Shown here: positions 44,718 through 53,431 of the stretch, piece by piece | Numbering within the stretch: position 1 is the stretch's first letter | How the letters are laid out: the number at the start of each line of letters is the position of its first letter | Assembly (NCBI RefSeq): GCF_001632775.1 | Contig: NZ_CP015249.1 | Span: 1-64,000 of the forward strand | DNA from: Dokdonella koreensis DS-123 | GTDB lineage: Bacteria > Pseudomonadota > Gammaproteobacteria > Xanthomonadales > Rhodanobacteraceae | Reading direction: 5' to 3' | Length of the DNA: 64,000 nt | The notes under the pieces: model-generated | What the model was told of the DNA's origin: nothing | What the model saw: the letters and a program-made list of their open reading frames with translations, nothing else | Database searches by the model: none | Made by a program: the position numbers and the translations under genes

Positions 44718-45473
44718 TCACGCTCCGGCTGGCGGCGGGCTCGGCGCGAACGCCCAGCGGGCCAGTCCGCGCAGGACCAGGTCCTCGATGCGCTCGGCAT
44801 CCGGCAGCCACGGCGCCAGCTCCCCGGCGCCGCCGCCGGTCAGTATCAGCGCAGGCCAGCCGCCGAGCGGGCCGGCAGCGGCGCTGCGGAAGCGCTCGGT
44901 CAGCGCGACGGCGCCGAGGACCGCGCCGGACTGCACCGCGTCGGCCGTGGTGTCGGCCAGCATGCGGACCTGGCGCGATGGGGGCTGCAAGCGCGCGGTG
45001 GCGGCGGCCAGCGCGCCGCGCGCCAGCGTGGGGCTGGCGGCGATCAGGCCGCCCAGGTGACGGCCGTCGGCCGCCAGCGCGTCCAGCGTCAGCGCGGTGC
45101 CGACACTGACCAGCACTTGCGCGCGCGGTCGCGCCTGCAGCGCGGCCAGCGCCAGGAAACGGTCGATGCCGAGCCGTTCCGGCTCGGCATAGGCATTGCG
45201 CACGCCGAGCGCCGCCGCCGGGCTGCGCACGAAGGCGACCGGTGTGTCCGGGACCGCGGCCTGCAGCAGCGCCTGCAGTTCCGCCTCGCGCTCGGCGGAG
45301 ACCACGCTCGAAACCAGGACGTCCTCGACCTGCCCCCGCAGGGCGGCGAAGGCGTCGTGCAGGCCGTCCGGCCAGGCGGGGCCGGTGGTGGCGGCGGGTT
45401 CCGCCAGCCGCGCCTCGGCGGTCGCGGTCGTCCATTTCAGGCGCGTATTGCCGATGTCGATCAGCAGTTTCAT
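44718..45473 (-). CDS. coaX: Type III pantothenate kinase
   Basis: A 251-residue enzyme of the CoaX family, catalysing ATP-dependent phosphorylation of pantothenate, the first step of coenzyme A synthesis. Motifs seen are LLIDIGNTRLKW (phosphate-binding Asp/Gly/Asn), ERLGIDRFLALAAL, VLVSVGTALTLDAL and GGLIAASPTLA. Its ATG overlaps the birA stop by 4 nt (ATGA at 45470-45473), the common birA-coaX coupling of Xanthomonadales and relatives. Confidence 0.95.
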   Translation of the reverse strand: MKLLIDIGNTRLKWTTATAEARLAEPAATTGPAWPDGLHDAFAALRGQVEDVLVSSVVSAEREAELQALLQAAVPDTPVAFVRSPAAALGVRNAYAEPERLGIDRFLALAALQARPRAQVLVSVGTALTLDALAADGRHLGGLIAASPTLARGALAAATARLQPPSRQVRMLADTTADAVQSGAVLGAVALTERFRSAAAGPLGGWPALILTGGGAGELAPWLPDAERIEDLVLRGLARWAFAPSPPPAGA

Positions 45474-46453
45474 CGGTCGTCCAGGCGGATGCTGACCTCG
45501 CCGCTGTCGACCCGGCACTCGCCTTCGGCGGTACGGATCCGCAGCGCACCGCCGGCGTCGACGCCGCAGGCGGTACCGGTGCGGTCGCCGCCGGGTGCCA
45601 GCACGCGGACCGGGCGGCCGGCCAGCGCGTCGTGGTCGGCGTAGGCCTCGGCGAACGCCGGGAAGCCGTGCTCGGCGAACACCGCCAGCGCGTCGAGCAG
45701 GCGTGCCAGCAGGTGTCCGGCCAGGCGGTTGCGCGACGGCGCGACGCCGCCGGCGAGGGTCGCCAGGTCGGTCCAGGGCTGGCCGACGGCCGCTTCCGGG
45801 TCCAGCCGCAGGTTGATGCCGATGCCGATCACGGCATGGCACGGGCCGAGCGCGTCGCCGCCCAGCTCGATCAGGATGCCGGCCAGCTTGCGGTCGGCAA
45901 CGGTGACGTCGTTGGGCCACTTCAGACGGGCTCCGTCGATCCCGCAATCGGCCAGTGCCTGCACCAGCACCACGCCGACGGCCGCGCTCAGCCCGGCCAG
46001 CCCGGCCAGCCCGCATTCGAAGCGCTTGAGCAGCGAGAAGGCCAGGCCGCCGCCGAGCGGCAGGTGCCAGGCACGGCCACGGCGGCCGCGCCCCTGGGTC
46101 TGCAGTTCCGCCAGGCAGACGAGGTTGTCGCGACGGTCGCCGCCGGCGCGGCGCAGCAGTGCGCTGTTGGTCGAGTCCAGCTGCCAGTGGACGGCGAGAT
46201 CGCCGAGCCGGCTCCGCTGTGCGGGCGCCAGCTCGGCCGCGATGGCCTTGCCGTCGAGCAGTTCCACCGGTGTTTCCAGCCGGTAGCCGACGCCCGCCTG
46301 CGCCGTCACCGGCAGGCCGGCCGCGCGCAAGCCTTCGATCTGCTTCCAGACCGCGGCGCGGCTGAGACCGAGCCGGCGGGCGAGCTCGGCACCGGACAGG
46401 GCAGGGTTCGCGACCAGGGCGGCGAGAACGGCGGGCGGCGCGGCGAAGGACAT
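45470..46453 (-). CDS. birA: BirA: biotin-protein ligase and biotin operon repressor
   Basis: A 327-residue bifunctional protein. A winged helix at the N-terminus (about 5-60: LSGAELARRLGLSRAAVWKQ) precedes the ligase domain with the biotin/ATP loop (GRGRRGRAWHLPLGGGLAF), KWPNDV and the KLAGILIE segment, and a C-terminal SH3-like domain. It biotinylates the carboxyl carrier protein and, through the winged helix, probably represses biotin genes. The ATG at 46453 is the first in frame that keeps the helix complete. Confidence 0.95.
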   Translation of the reverse strand: MSFAAPPAVLAALVANPALSGAELARRLGLSRAAVWKQIEGLRAAGLPVTAQAGVGYRLETPVELLDGKAIAAELAPAQRSRLGDLAVHWQLDSTNSALLRRAGGDRRDNLVCLAELQTQGRGRRGRAWHLPLGGGLAFSLLKRFECGLAGLAGLSAAVGVVLVQALADCGIDGARLKWPNDVTVADRKLAGILIELGGDALGPCHAVIGIGINLRLDPEAAVGQPWTDLATLAGGVAPSRNRLAGHLLARLLDALAVFAEHGFPAFAEAYADHDALAGRPVRVLAPGGDRTGTACGVDAGGALRIRTAEGECRVDSGEVSIRLDDR

Positions 46454-46499
46454 CCGCGCGAGTGTAGCGGCGCCGGGCCGGCATGACAGCGCGCCGGCG

Positions 46500-46623
46500 T
46501 GTCCAAAGGTGCCGGACTGCCCGCCGGCGGACGGCAGTGTCCGTCCGGGTGTCCGTCCACCTGTCCGCCGGACACACGCAATGTCTTTCCGGACAAGCAC
46601 TTGCGACTGGCACGGAGTCTGCT
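46500..46623 (+). promoter_or_regulatory. Sigma-54-like promoter with upstream TGTCC repeats
   Basis: TGGCACG-GAGT-CTGCT (46608-46623) matches the sigma-54 -24/-12 consensus with one change and exact GG-to-GC spacing. Upstream are TGTC boxes at 46538, 46550 and 46562, exactly 12 bp apart, plus others at 46500 and 46582. Two form palindromes with GGACA (46562-46574 and 46582-46595). Tandem C/G-TGTC boxes are the described enhancer of the PilR activator, but the gene downstream is not a pilin. Confidence 0.6.
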
Positions 46624-46721
46624 AAGCCTTTGGCACATGCACTGGCGTTCAGTCGGCGATCATGCGAGGATCGTGGTCTTAATTGCCGTGCGACCGGTCC
46701 CCTACCTTCTGGATTCGACCG

Positions 46722-47138
46722 ATGTCCTTACGCAGCCCGTTTTCCATTCGTCCGGCGTGCCTGAGTCTCGGACTCGTCCTTGCCGCCTGCGTCGCCCCGG
46801 TCTACGCGGGCTCGCTTCCGTTCGGCCTCGGCAGCGTGGCCGGTGGCGAATCGGGCATCGAAGCGGCCCGGCCATCGCGCAGCAGCACCGAAACCGACAC
46901 CGCCGGCGGCGAGTCGGGCAGTTCGGGTTATTTCCGCAACGTCGGCAGCGTCTCGGCCGGCGCGACACCCCCGGCCTTGCCGGCGGCCGCACCGGCCCCC
47001 GTCGAGGAAGCCGATGCCGACGATCTGGTCCGGCCGGCACCCCCGGTGCGGCCCACGCTTCCGGCCGCCGCGGCCCCGGCCGGTGAACGCAAGACCGGCC
47101 ACCGCTGGCAGTCGCTGGTACCCGGCGCCATCAAGTGA
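46722..47138 (+). CDS. Small secreted Ala/Pro-rich protein of unknown function
   Basis: A 138-residue protein. The ATG at 46722 starts a signal peptide with AACVAPVYAG, which could be cleaved after VYA or, less likely, be lipidated. The mature part is low-complexity and rich in Ser, Gly, Ala and Pro (GGESGSSGYFRNVGSVSAG, PPALPAAAPAPVEE), suggesting a flexible extracytoplasmic protein. No domain recognised. It lies about 90 nt downstream of a sigma-54-like promoter with TGTCC repeats. The mtfA gene begins 43 nt after its stop. Confidence 0.6.
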   Translation: MSLRSPFSIRPACLSLGLVLAACVAPVYAGSLPFGLGSVAGGESGIEAARPSRSSTETDTAGGESGSSGYFRNVGSVSAGATPPALPAAAPAPVEEADADDLVRPAPPVRPTLPAAAAPAGERKTGHRWQSLVPGAIK

Positions 47139-47181
47139 CCGGCGGACCGGGCCGATTCCGACGGCGGACCCTGCCGATCGG

Positions 47182-47937
47182 ATGATCGGTGTGCGCTGGC
47201 TGGCCCGGCTTCGCGATGCCTGGCGTCCACCCGACCGGATCGCCGATGCCGACTGGGCCCGGCTGCTGGCGAGCAGCCGCCTGTTCGATCGGCTCGACGC
47301 CACACAGCGCGGACACCTGCGTGAACTCAGTGAGCGTTTCCTCGCACGCAAGCGCTTCAGCGCGGCGGGCGGCCATGTGCTCGAGGATGCGCACTGCCTG
47401 GCGATCGCGGCGCTGGCGGCGCTGCCGGTCCTCAATCTCGGTTTCGAGGCGCTCGCCGGCTGGCGCGAAGTGATCGTCTATCCCGGCGAGTTCCGCGTTC
47501 GCCGCACGCATCACGACGAGGAGTCCGGCGTCGTCACCGAAGGCGACGAGGCGCTGATCGGCGAAGCCTGGGAACGCGGGCCGCTGATCGTGTCGTGGGC
47601 CGACATCGCGACCGACCTGGAGCACCCGTTCGACGGCTTCAATGTCGTCGTGCACGAGATCGCGCACAAGCTCGACATGCTCGACGGCGCTGCCGACGGC
47701 ATGCCGCCCCTGCCGGCGACCATCGCGCGGCGCGAATGGATCCACACGATGCAGCGCGCGTACGACGCCCTCGCGGCGGCGGTCGATCGCGGCGAGGAGA
47801 CCGCCGTCGATCCCTATGCCGCCGAGAGCGCCGACGAGTTCTTCGCGGTGGTCAGCGAGCTGCACTTCTCCGACCCGGCCACGCTCGCCACGGCGATGCC
47901 CGGCGTGGCCGGCCTGCTGCGCCGCTACTACGGCTGA
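47182..47937 (+). CDS. mtfA: MtfA-type zinc metallopeptidase (M90 family)
   Basis: A 251-residue protein with the M90 zinc motif [12 protein letters not shown] (HExxH; about residue 160), an upstream segment, [21 protein letters not shown], and a downstream [14 protein letters not shown] that supplies the third ligand region. In enterobacteria MtfA is an aminopeptidase that also sequesters the repressor Mlc. A role for Mlc in this organism is not shown. The start ATG at 47182 is the first that precedes the conserved part without a long Ser/Arg-rich extension. Its 3' end overlaps the convergent tdk gene by 10 nt. Confidence 0.92.
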   Translation: MIGVRWLARLRDAWRPPDRIADADWARLLASSRLFDRLDATQRGHLRELSERFLARKRFSAAGGHVLEDAHCLAIAALAALPVLNLGFEALAGWREVIVYPGEFRVRRTHHDEESGVVTEGDEALIGEAWERGPLIVSWADIATDLEHPFDGFNVVVHEIAHKLDMLDGAADGMPPLPATIARREWIHTMQRAYDALAAAVDRGEETAVDPYAAESADEFFAVVSELHFSDPATLATAMPGVAGLLRRYYG

Positions 47938-48569
47938 TTCGCGGGCGTCCCGAGCGGCAGGACCGGCTGCTTGAGCTCGATGCGGCCTTCGCCGGAGACG
48001 ATCTTCTTGTACTCGCGGCGGCTCACCGACACGTAGCGCTCGTTGCCGCCGATCTCGACCTGCGGCCCGTCGGTGATCGCGCGGCCGTGCTCGTCGACGC
48101 GCACCACCATCGTCGCCTTCTTTCCACTGTGGCAGATCGTCTTGATCTCGACGAGGTCGTCGGCCCAGGCGAGCAGGTACTGGCTGCCTTCGAACAGCTC
48201 GCCGCGAAAGTCGGTGCGCAGGCCGTACGCCAGCACCGGAATGCCGAGCCGGTCGACCACGTCCGTCAGCTGCCAGACCTGCGGCTTGGCCAGGAACTGC
48301 GCCTCGTCGACGAGCACGCAGTGCAGACGGCCGTTGGCGGCGATGTCGGACTGGACCACGGCGAACAGGTCGTCATCGGATCCGAAGCGCAGCGCCTGCG
48401 CGCGCAGGCCGATCCGCGAGGCGACCACGCCCTCCCCGGCGCGGTGGTCCACGGCCGGCGTCAGGATCAGCGTCCGCATGCCGCGCTCGTGGTAGTTGTA
48501 CGCGCTTTGCAGCAGCGTGGTGGTCTTTCCGGCGTTCATCGCCGAATAGTAGAAGTGCAGCTTGGCCAT
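47928..48569 (-). CDS. tdk: Thymidine kinase (TK1 type) lacking canonical zinc ligands
   Basis: A 213-residue TK1-type kinase that phosphorylates thymidine to dTMP. It has the P-loop [11 protein letters not shown] (about 9), the catalytic Glu segment [10 protein letters not shown] and the substrate lasso YVSVSRREY. In E. coli Tdk the zinc is held by C-x-C and a C-x-x-H pair; here the matching positions read CHSG and SVSRREY, so three of four ligands are replaced by Ser, Ser and Glu. The enzyme may fold without zinc. The start ATG at 48569 gives MAKLHFYYS. It runs convergently into mtfA. Confidence 0.92.
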   Translation of the reverse strand: MAKLHFYYSAMNAGKTTTLLQSAYNYHERGMRTLILTPAVDHRAGEGVVASRIGLRAQALRFGSDDDLFAVVQSDIAANGRLHCVLVDEAQFLAKPQVWQLTDVVDRLGIPVLAYGLRTDFRGELFEGSQYLLAWADDLVEIKTICHSGKKATMVVRVDEHGRAITDGPQVEIGGNERYVSVSRREYKKIVSGEGRIELKQPVLPLGTPANQP

Positions 48570-48629
48570 CGGAGTCGGCGTCGGAACGGTAGGCGATCAA
48601 ACCATGAAACGGGCCGGTCCGGCCAACGA

Positions 48630-48657
48630 AAAGGGCCCGGCCTTGCGGCCGGGCCCC
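48630..48657 (-). terminator. Intrinsic terminator of the CsbD-family gene
   Basis: A perfect 10-bp GC stem (GGGCCCGGCC at 48634-48643, complement at 48648-48657, loop TTGC) followed on the minus strand by TTTT. It lies 20 nt after the csbD-type stop. Confidence 0.75.
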
Positions 48658-48677
48658 GGTTGTCGCGATCGACCGCT

Positions 48678-48875
48678 TCAGAAGCGGTCGTTGAACTCGC
48701 GGACCTGCTTCTCGGCCTCGTCCTTGGCGATGCCGTAGCGCTCCTGGAGCTTGCCGGCCAGGTACTGGCTGTTGCCTTCGGCGATCGTCAGGTCGTCGTC
48801 GGTCAGCTTGCCCCACTTGGCCTTGATCTGCCCCGCCAGCTGTTTCCACTGGCCCTTGATGCGGTCTTCATTCAT
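48678..48875 (-). CDS. CsbD family stress-response protein
   Basis: A 65-residue protein, very close to the CsbD consensus: [18 protein letters not shown], then [10 protein letters not shown] and [20 protein letters not shown]. CsbD/YjbJ proteins are small, hydrophilic and induced by general stress in many bacteria; their biochemical role is unsettled. It has its own terminator. The neighbouring BON-domain gene upstream on the same strand is another osmotic/envelope stress type, which suggests a shared stress response. Confidence 0.92.
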   Translation of the reverse strand: MNEDRIKGQWKQLAGQIKAKWGKLTDDDLTIAEGNSQYLAGKLQERYGIAKDEAEKQVREFNDRF

Positions 48876-48910
48876 GGCGATTTCTCCGTTGCGGGAATGG
48901 GTGAGCGGCT

Positions 48911-49255
48911 TCAGCGCGCCTTGAGACCGGACGCATCGACGTCCTTGACGCCCTTGATGCCGCGAGCGACCGCGATCGCCTTGTCGACCGCCGTGCTCGA
49001 GTCCTGCACGCCGATCAGCGTCACGATGCCGTTGGTGGTCTCGACCGAGATGTCGGTGCTCTTGACGCCTTCGGTCGTCGCCAGATCGGCCTTGACCTTG
49101 GTGGTGATCCAGGTGTCGGACACCGGCTGCTCGGACTTCTTGTCGGCTGCGTTGTCATTGGCCGGCATCTGCGGGCCTGCCAGTGCGATGCCGCCGCCGG
49201 CAGCGAGCACCAGTGCGAGTGAATGGACGACAACAGCTTTGGATGTGAATTTCAT
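48911..49255 (-). CDS. Periplasmic BON-domain protein
   Basis: A 114-residue protein. The ATG at 49255 follows AGGAGAG. A signal peptide ([14 protein letters not shown]) leads to one BON domain (about 47-112: [52 protein letters not shown]). BON proteins such as OsmY bind phospholipid or help protect the envelope under osmotic stress. It lies 35 nt upstream of the CsbD-type gene on the same strand and may share its transcript. Confidence 0.9.
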   Translation of the reverse strand: MKFTSKAVVVHSLALVLAAGGGIALAGPQMPANDNAADKKSEQPVSDTWITTKVKADLATTEGVKSTDISVETTNGIVTLIGVQDSSTAVDKAIAVARGIKGVKDVDASGLKAR

Positions 49256-49472
49256 CGTTCTCTCCTCGATGGGATCCCATGCGTCGGGACCGGAACCGGC
49301 CTGAGCGGAGTCAGGTCTCCCTCGTGCCGCCGGTGCACCCTGCCCGAGGCGATGGATACCCCGGATGAACAACGGGAATTTAATTGGGGGCATCATTCAG
49401 GCTCGGCGCTCGACCAGACGCCGCGCATGCCGGAAAACGCGACGCAGGCACCGCGGGCGGTGCCGATGTAGG

Positions 49473-49488
49473 TAAACTCCGCGCCCCC
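49473..49488 (+). promoter_or_regulatory. Possible near-leaderless promoter of rep
   Basis: TAAACT (49473-49478) lies 10 nt before the rep ATG, and no ribosome-binding site is visible (GGTAAACTCCGCGCCCCC). A start 7 nt after the hexamer would leave a leader of only a few bases. No clear -35 was seen. Confidence 0.4.
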
Positions 49489-51468
49489 ATGAACCTCAAT
49501 CCGCAACAGCGCGCCGCAATCGAGTACGTCGAAGGGCCCCTGCTGGTGCTGGCCGGCGCGGGTTCCGGCAAGACGCGCGTGATCACCGAGAAGATCGCGC
49601 ACCTGATCAAGCGGCTGCACCTGCCGGCGGCGAAGATCGCGGCGATCACGTTCACCAACAAGGCGTCGCGCGAGATGCGCGAGCGCGTCGGCAAGCTGGT
49701 TTCCGGAAGCCAGGCCGAGGGCCTGACGGTCTGCACGTTCCACGCGTTGGGGCTCAAGTTCCTGCAGATCGAGCACGCGCGTGCCGGCCTGCGGCGCGGC
49801 TTCTCGATCTTCGATGCCGACGATGCGCAGAGCATGATCCGCGAGCTGGCGCCCAAGGGCATCAAGAACGACGCGCTGTTCGCGCTGCAGTCGCTGGTCT
49901 CGCGCGCCAAGAACGACGGCCTGACGCCGGAACAGGCCGCGGCGCGCGCCGCCAGCGCGCGCGAGCGCGAAGCGGCGATGATCTATGCGCTCTACCAGAA
50001 GCGCCTCGCGGCCTTCAACGCGGTCGATTTCGACGACCTGGTGCGGCTGCCGCTGGCGATCCTCGAAGAGGACGCCGAGGCACGCACGATCTGGCGCGAG
50101 CGCATCCGCTACCTGCTCGTCGACGAGTACCAGGACACCAACAGCGGCCAGTACCGCCTCATCAAGGCGCTGGCCGGCGAACGCGGCGCGTTCACGGCGG
50201 TCGGCGACGACGACCAGAGCATCTATGCCTGGCGCGGCGCCAATCCCGAGAACCTCGACGAGCTGGCTCGCGACTACCCGCGCCTGAAGGTCATCAAGCT
50301 CGAGCAGAACTACCGCTGCGCGCGCCGCATCCTGCGCGCCGCCAATGCGCTGATCGCCAACAACGCGCACCTGTTCGAGAAACGCCTGTGGAGCGAGGCC
50401 GCCGAGGGCCCGGCGATCCGCGTGGTGGAATGCCGCGACGACGAGCACGAGGCCGAGCGCGTCGCCGGCGAGATCGCCTTCCTGGCCGAGAAGCACAAGG
50501 CGCGCTGGAACGAGTTCGCCGTGCTGTACCGCGGCAACTTCCAGTCGCGCGCGCTGGAGAAGGCGCTGCGGCTGGCGCGCGTGACCTACCACCTGACCGG
50601 CGGCACCGCGTTCCTCGAACGCGCCGAGGTCAAGGACCTGCTCGGCTACCTGCGCCTGATCAACAACCCCGACGACGATGCGGCGTTCCTGCGCGTGGTC
50701 AACACGCCGCGCCGCGACATCGGATCGACGACGCTGGAGAAGCTCGGGCAGCTGGCCGGGGCGCGGCATGTCTCGTTGCTGCAGGCGGCGCAAAGCGACG
50801 CGGTGCTGGCGCAGCTGCCCGCGCGGACCGGTGGAGCGCTGGCCGGCTTCGTCGCGCTGGCCGGCGAACTGTCCGTGCTGGCCCGGCGCCTGCCGGCGGC
50901 CGAGCTGGTCGGCGAACTGGTGCGGCGCACGCGCTATGTCGAGCACCTGACGGCCCAGATCAAGGAGCCGGCGCTGCGCGAGCGGCGCCTGCAGAACCTC
51001 ACCGAACTGTCCGACTGGTTCCGGGCGATGCAGAAGGACGGCGCCAGCGGCGACCTGGCTGCGCAGCTCGCGCTGATGACGAACGCCGACCGCGACGATC
51101 CCGGCAATGCCGTCCGGCTGATGACCCTGCACTCGGCCAAGGGCCTGGAGTTCCGGTTCGTCTTCATCGTCGGTGTCGAGGAAGGCGTGCTGCCGCACGA
51201 GGGCAGCCTCGAGGAAGGTCGGGTCGAGGAGGAGCGGCGGCTGATGTACGTCGGCATCACGCGCGCGAAGGAGCAGCTCACCTTGAGCTACGCCAAGCGC
51301 AAGCGCCGCTTCGGCGAGATCACCGCCAACGAACCGAGCCGCTTCCTCAAGGAGCTGCCGCAGGACGACCTGGCCTGGTCGGGCCGCGACCAGACCGCCG
51401 ATGCCGAGCACCGCAAGGAGCTGGCCTCCTCGCACCTGGCCCGGATCGCCAACCTGCTGGCCGACTGA
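49489..51468 (+). CDS. rep: ATP-dependent DNA helicase Rep
   Basis: A 659-residue SF1A 3'-5' helicase that helps replication forks past obstacles. Motifs in order are the Q motif LNPQQRAAIEYVEG, Walker A GAGSGKT (about 24), TFTNKASREM, motif II DEYQDTN, motif III GDDDQSIYAWRGA, motif IV EQNYRC, motif V TLHSAKGLEF and motif VI VGITRAKEQL. The length is close to E. coli Rep (673) and short of UvrD (720). The ATG at 49489 begins the Q motif directly. Confidence 0.95.
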   Translation: MNLNPQQRAAIEYVEGPLLVLAGAGSGKTRVITEKIAHLIKRLHLPAAKIAAITFTNKASREMRERVGKLVSGSQAEGLTVCTFHALGLKFLQIEHARAGLRRGFSIFDADDAQSMIRELAPKGIKNDALFALQSLVSRAKNDGLTPEQAAARAASAREREAAMIYALYQKRLAAFNAVDFDDLVRLPLAILEEDAEARTIWRERIRYLLVDEYQDTNSGQYRLIKALAGERGAFTAVGDDDQSIYAWRGANPENLDELARDYPRLKVIKLEQNYRCARRILRAANALIANNAHLFEKRLWSEAAEGPAIRVVECRDDEHEAERVAGEIAFLAEKHKARWNEFAVLYRGNFQSRALEKALRLARVTYHLTGGTAFLERAEVKDLLGYLRLINNPDDDAAFLRVVNTPRRDIGSTTLEKLGQLAGARHVSLLQAAQSDAVLAQLPARTGGALAGFVALAGELSVLARRLPAAELVGELVRRTRYVEHLTAQIKEPALRERRLQNLTELSDWFRAMQKDGASGDLAAQLALMTNADRDDPGNAVRLMTLHSAKGLEFRFVFIVGVEEGVLPHEGSLEEGRVEEERRLMYVGITRAKEQLTLSYAKRKRRFGEITANEPSRFLKELPQDDLAWSGRDQTADAEHRKELASSHLARIANLLAD

Positions 51469-51570
51469 CGCCGCCCTGCGGCCCGGGGCTGCCGCCGTCG
51501 GGGCGCGCGGCCCCGGTTTCGGGCCGGACCTGGCATCCGCTCGCGTGGACGGTTCGGGCGCGCCCGCGCC

Positions 51571-52581
51571 TCAGCCGGCGCGTGCCGGGCCGAGATGGCG
51601 ATCGAGCCGTTCGGCGATGTAGTCCTCGGTCCAGCTGCGCAGCGAGAAATCGCCGATGAAGGCGCAATGGCCGCCGTAGCGGGCGATGTCGAGCTCGGCG
51701 TGGGGCGGCAGCACGAGGCCGTAGAAGTCGGCGATCGGAATCACCGGATCGTCGGCTGCGGTGAGGATGGTGGCCGGCAGCGCGAGGCCCGCCAGCGTCG
51801 GGCCGGCCACCGAATAGCCGGCCAGGTAGTCCTCCAGCGAGGCGAACGGCGTGTGCCGCAGGACCAGCAGCCGCGTCAGGTCGCGCAGCCCGCAGCGCAG
51901 CTCGCCCTCGCCGAACAGGGCCGTATCGGGGAACGCCGCCTGCTTGCGGCGCAGCGATTCGCGCCACTTGTGCATGAAGTAGCGCTCGTACAGCCGCGGA
52001 CCGGTCTCCAGGCCGAACAGGCCGGCCTGCGGATCGATCACCGGACAGACCGCGAGCACGTATGCCAGCGCGATGCCGGCGGCCGGTGCCCGCAGCGCGA
52101 TGCGGAGCGCGAAGTTGCCCCCGAGCGAAAAGCCGACCACGGCCAGCGGCTGCTGCGGGTAGTGGCCGGCCACCGCACGGACGGCGCCGACCGCCTCGTC
52201 GATCAGGCACGAATGGAACAGGCCGGGATTGAGATGGTGGGTGTCGCCGTGGTCGCGGAAATTCAGGCGGAAGATGTCGAAACCCTCGCGCAGCAGCCGC
52301 AGGCCGGTGGCCACGACATACGAGGAATCGGTGCTGCCTTCCCAGCCGTGCAGCAGCACCACCAGCCCGCGCGAGGCGGCCCTGGCCTGCTGCGCGTTGT
52401 AGTAGCCCTGCAGGCGCACGCCGCCGCCGCAGTCGAGGATCTGCTCGACTGCGCCGGGGATGGCCGCGACGGCGGCCGGCCGCCGCAGCAGGCGGCGCAC
52501 GCCGCTGGAGGCGAGGATCGACTGCAGGTGGCGATTGCGCAGCAGCGGGTGCGGGCGGAAGTCGGCTGCGCGCACCGCCAT
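51571..52581 (-). CDS. YheT-type alpha/beta hydrolase
   Basis: A 336-residue alpha/beta hydrolase of the YheT/ABHD1-3 group (LLRNRHLQSIL near the start, LLHGWEGSTDSSYV oxyanion loop). The nucleophile is in GFSLGG, with acid/base candidates in AADDPVIP and GGHCAFIGD. Substrate unknown; the family includes esterases and lipid hydrolases. The ATG at 52581 lies 2 nt after the plsC-type stop, so the two genes form a tight operon and may act on related lipids. Confidence 0.88.
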   Translation of the reverse strand: MAVRAADFRPHPLLRNRHLQSILASSGVRRLLRRPAAVAAIPGAVEQILDCGGGVRLQGYYNAQQARAASRGLVVLLHGWEGSTDSSYVVATGLRLLREGFDIFRLNFRDHGDTHHLNPGLFHSCLIDEAVGAVRAVAGHYPQQPLAVVGFSLGGNFALRIALRAPAAGIALAYVLAVCPVIDPQAGLFGLETGPRLYERYFMHKWRESLRRKQAAFPDTALFGEGELRCGLRDLTRLLVLRHTPFASLEDYLAGYSVAGPTLAGLALPATILTAADDPVIPIADFYGLVLPPHAELDIARYGGHCAFIGDFSLRSWTEDYIAERLDRHLGPARAG

Positions 52582-52583
52582 CG

Positions 52584-53384
52584 TCAGTCTCCGTAGCCCA
52601 GCACGGCGACGATGCGGCGGCGCGACTCCTCGGCCATCAGCCGGCGCGCATCGGGTGTGGAGGGCACCGGTTCGAGGAAGTGGATCTCCGCGTCCATCGG
52701 CGCGTTGCCCAGGATGCGCAGGAAATTGGTGAAGAAGCTTTCCTTCACGCCGAACGGTACGTCCGGATGCTGGCGGCCGTCGCGGCCATAGCGCAGCGCC
52801 ACCGGCTGCACCGGCACCTGGGCGTCCAGCGCGGTCTGGAAGATGCGCGCGTGGAACGTGCCGACGCGGTTGCCGTGGCCGCTGCCGCCTTCCGGGAACA
52901 CGCCGACCGGTTCGCCCGCGCGCAGCTGGGTCACGACACGCGCCATGACAGCGGCGAGCGAGTCGGTATTGCCGCGGCGATGGAAGATCGTCCCGCCGCG
53001 GGTGGCCAGCCAGCCGACCAGCGGCCAGCTCGCGATCTCGCTCTTGGCGACGAAGTTGACCGCGCGCTGGCTGTGCAGCAGCACGATGTCGAGCCAGGAG
53101 ATGTGGTTGGCGACGAACAGCACCGCCCCCGGCAAGGGCGTGCCGTGGGCGCGGATGCGGAAGCCGCAGATGCGCAGCAGGCTGGCCGACCACCAGCGGA
53201 TCAGCCGCTTGCCGAGCCGCCGGTCGTCCGAGCCGCCGATGCCGGCCAACCGCCGGCTGGCCAGCAGCAGGGCGATCAGGACGGCGATCAGGACGTGCAC
53301 CACCAGCAGTGGGGCGCGCAGCAGGTAACGCAGCGGCCGCCGCAGGTCACGGGGCGCGGCGGACGATTCGACCGGAATGCTCAT
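52584..53384 (-). CDS. 1-acyl-sn-glycerol-3-phosphate acyltransferase (PlsC family)
   Basis: A 266-residue membrane-associated acyltransferase with an N-terminal hydrophobic segment (VHVLIAVLIALLLA) and the catalytic NHISWLD (H-x4-D) motif, plus the phosphate-binding FPEGG. It should transfer a second acyl chain to lysophosphatidic acid in phospholipid synthesis. Close paralogues can act in lipid A or ornithine-lipid pathways. The ATG at 53384 gives MSIPVESSAAP. It is the first gene of the pair with the YheT-type hydrolase. Confidence 0.9.
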   Translation of the reverse strand: MSIPVESSAAPRDLRRPLRYLLRAPLLVVHVLIAVLIALLLASRRLAGIGGSDDRRLGKRLIRWWSASLLRICGFRIRAHGTPLPGAVLFVANHISWLDIVLLHSQRAVNFVAKSEIASWPLVGWLATRGGTIFHRRGNTDSLAAVMARVVTQLRAGEPVGVFPEGGSGHGNRVGTFHARIFQTALDAQVPVQPVALRYGRDGRQHPDVPFGVKESFFTNFLRILGNAPMDAEIHFLEPVPSTPDARRLMAEESRRRIVAVLGYGD

Positions 53385-53431
53385 GGGCGTGGATTATTAC
53401 ACCAAGCGGTGCGGGGTGATGCGATGCACCA

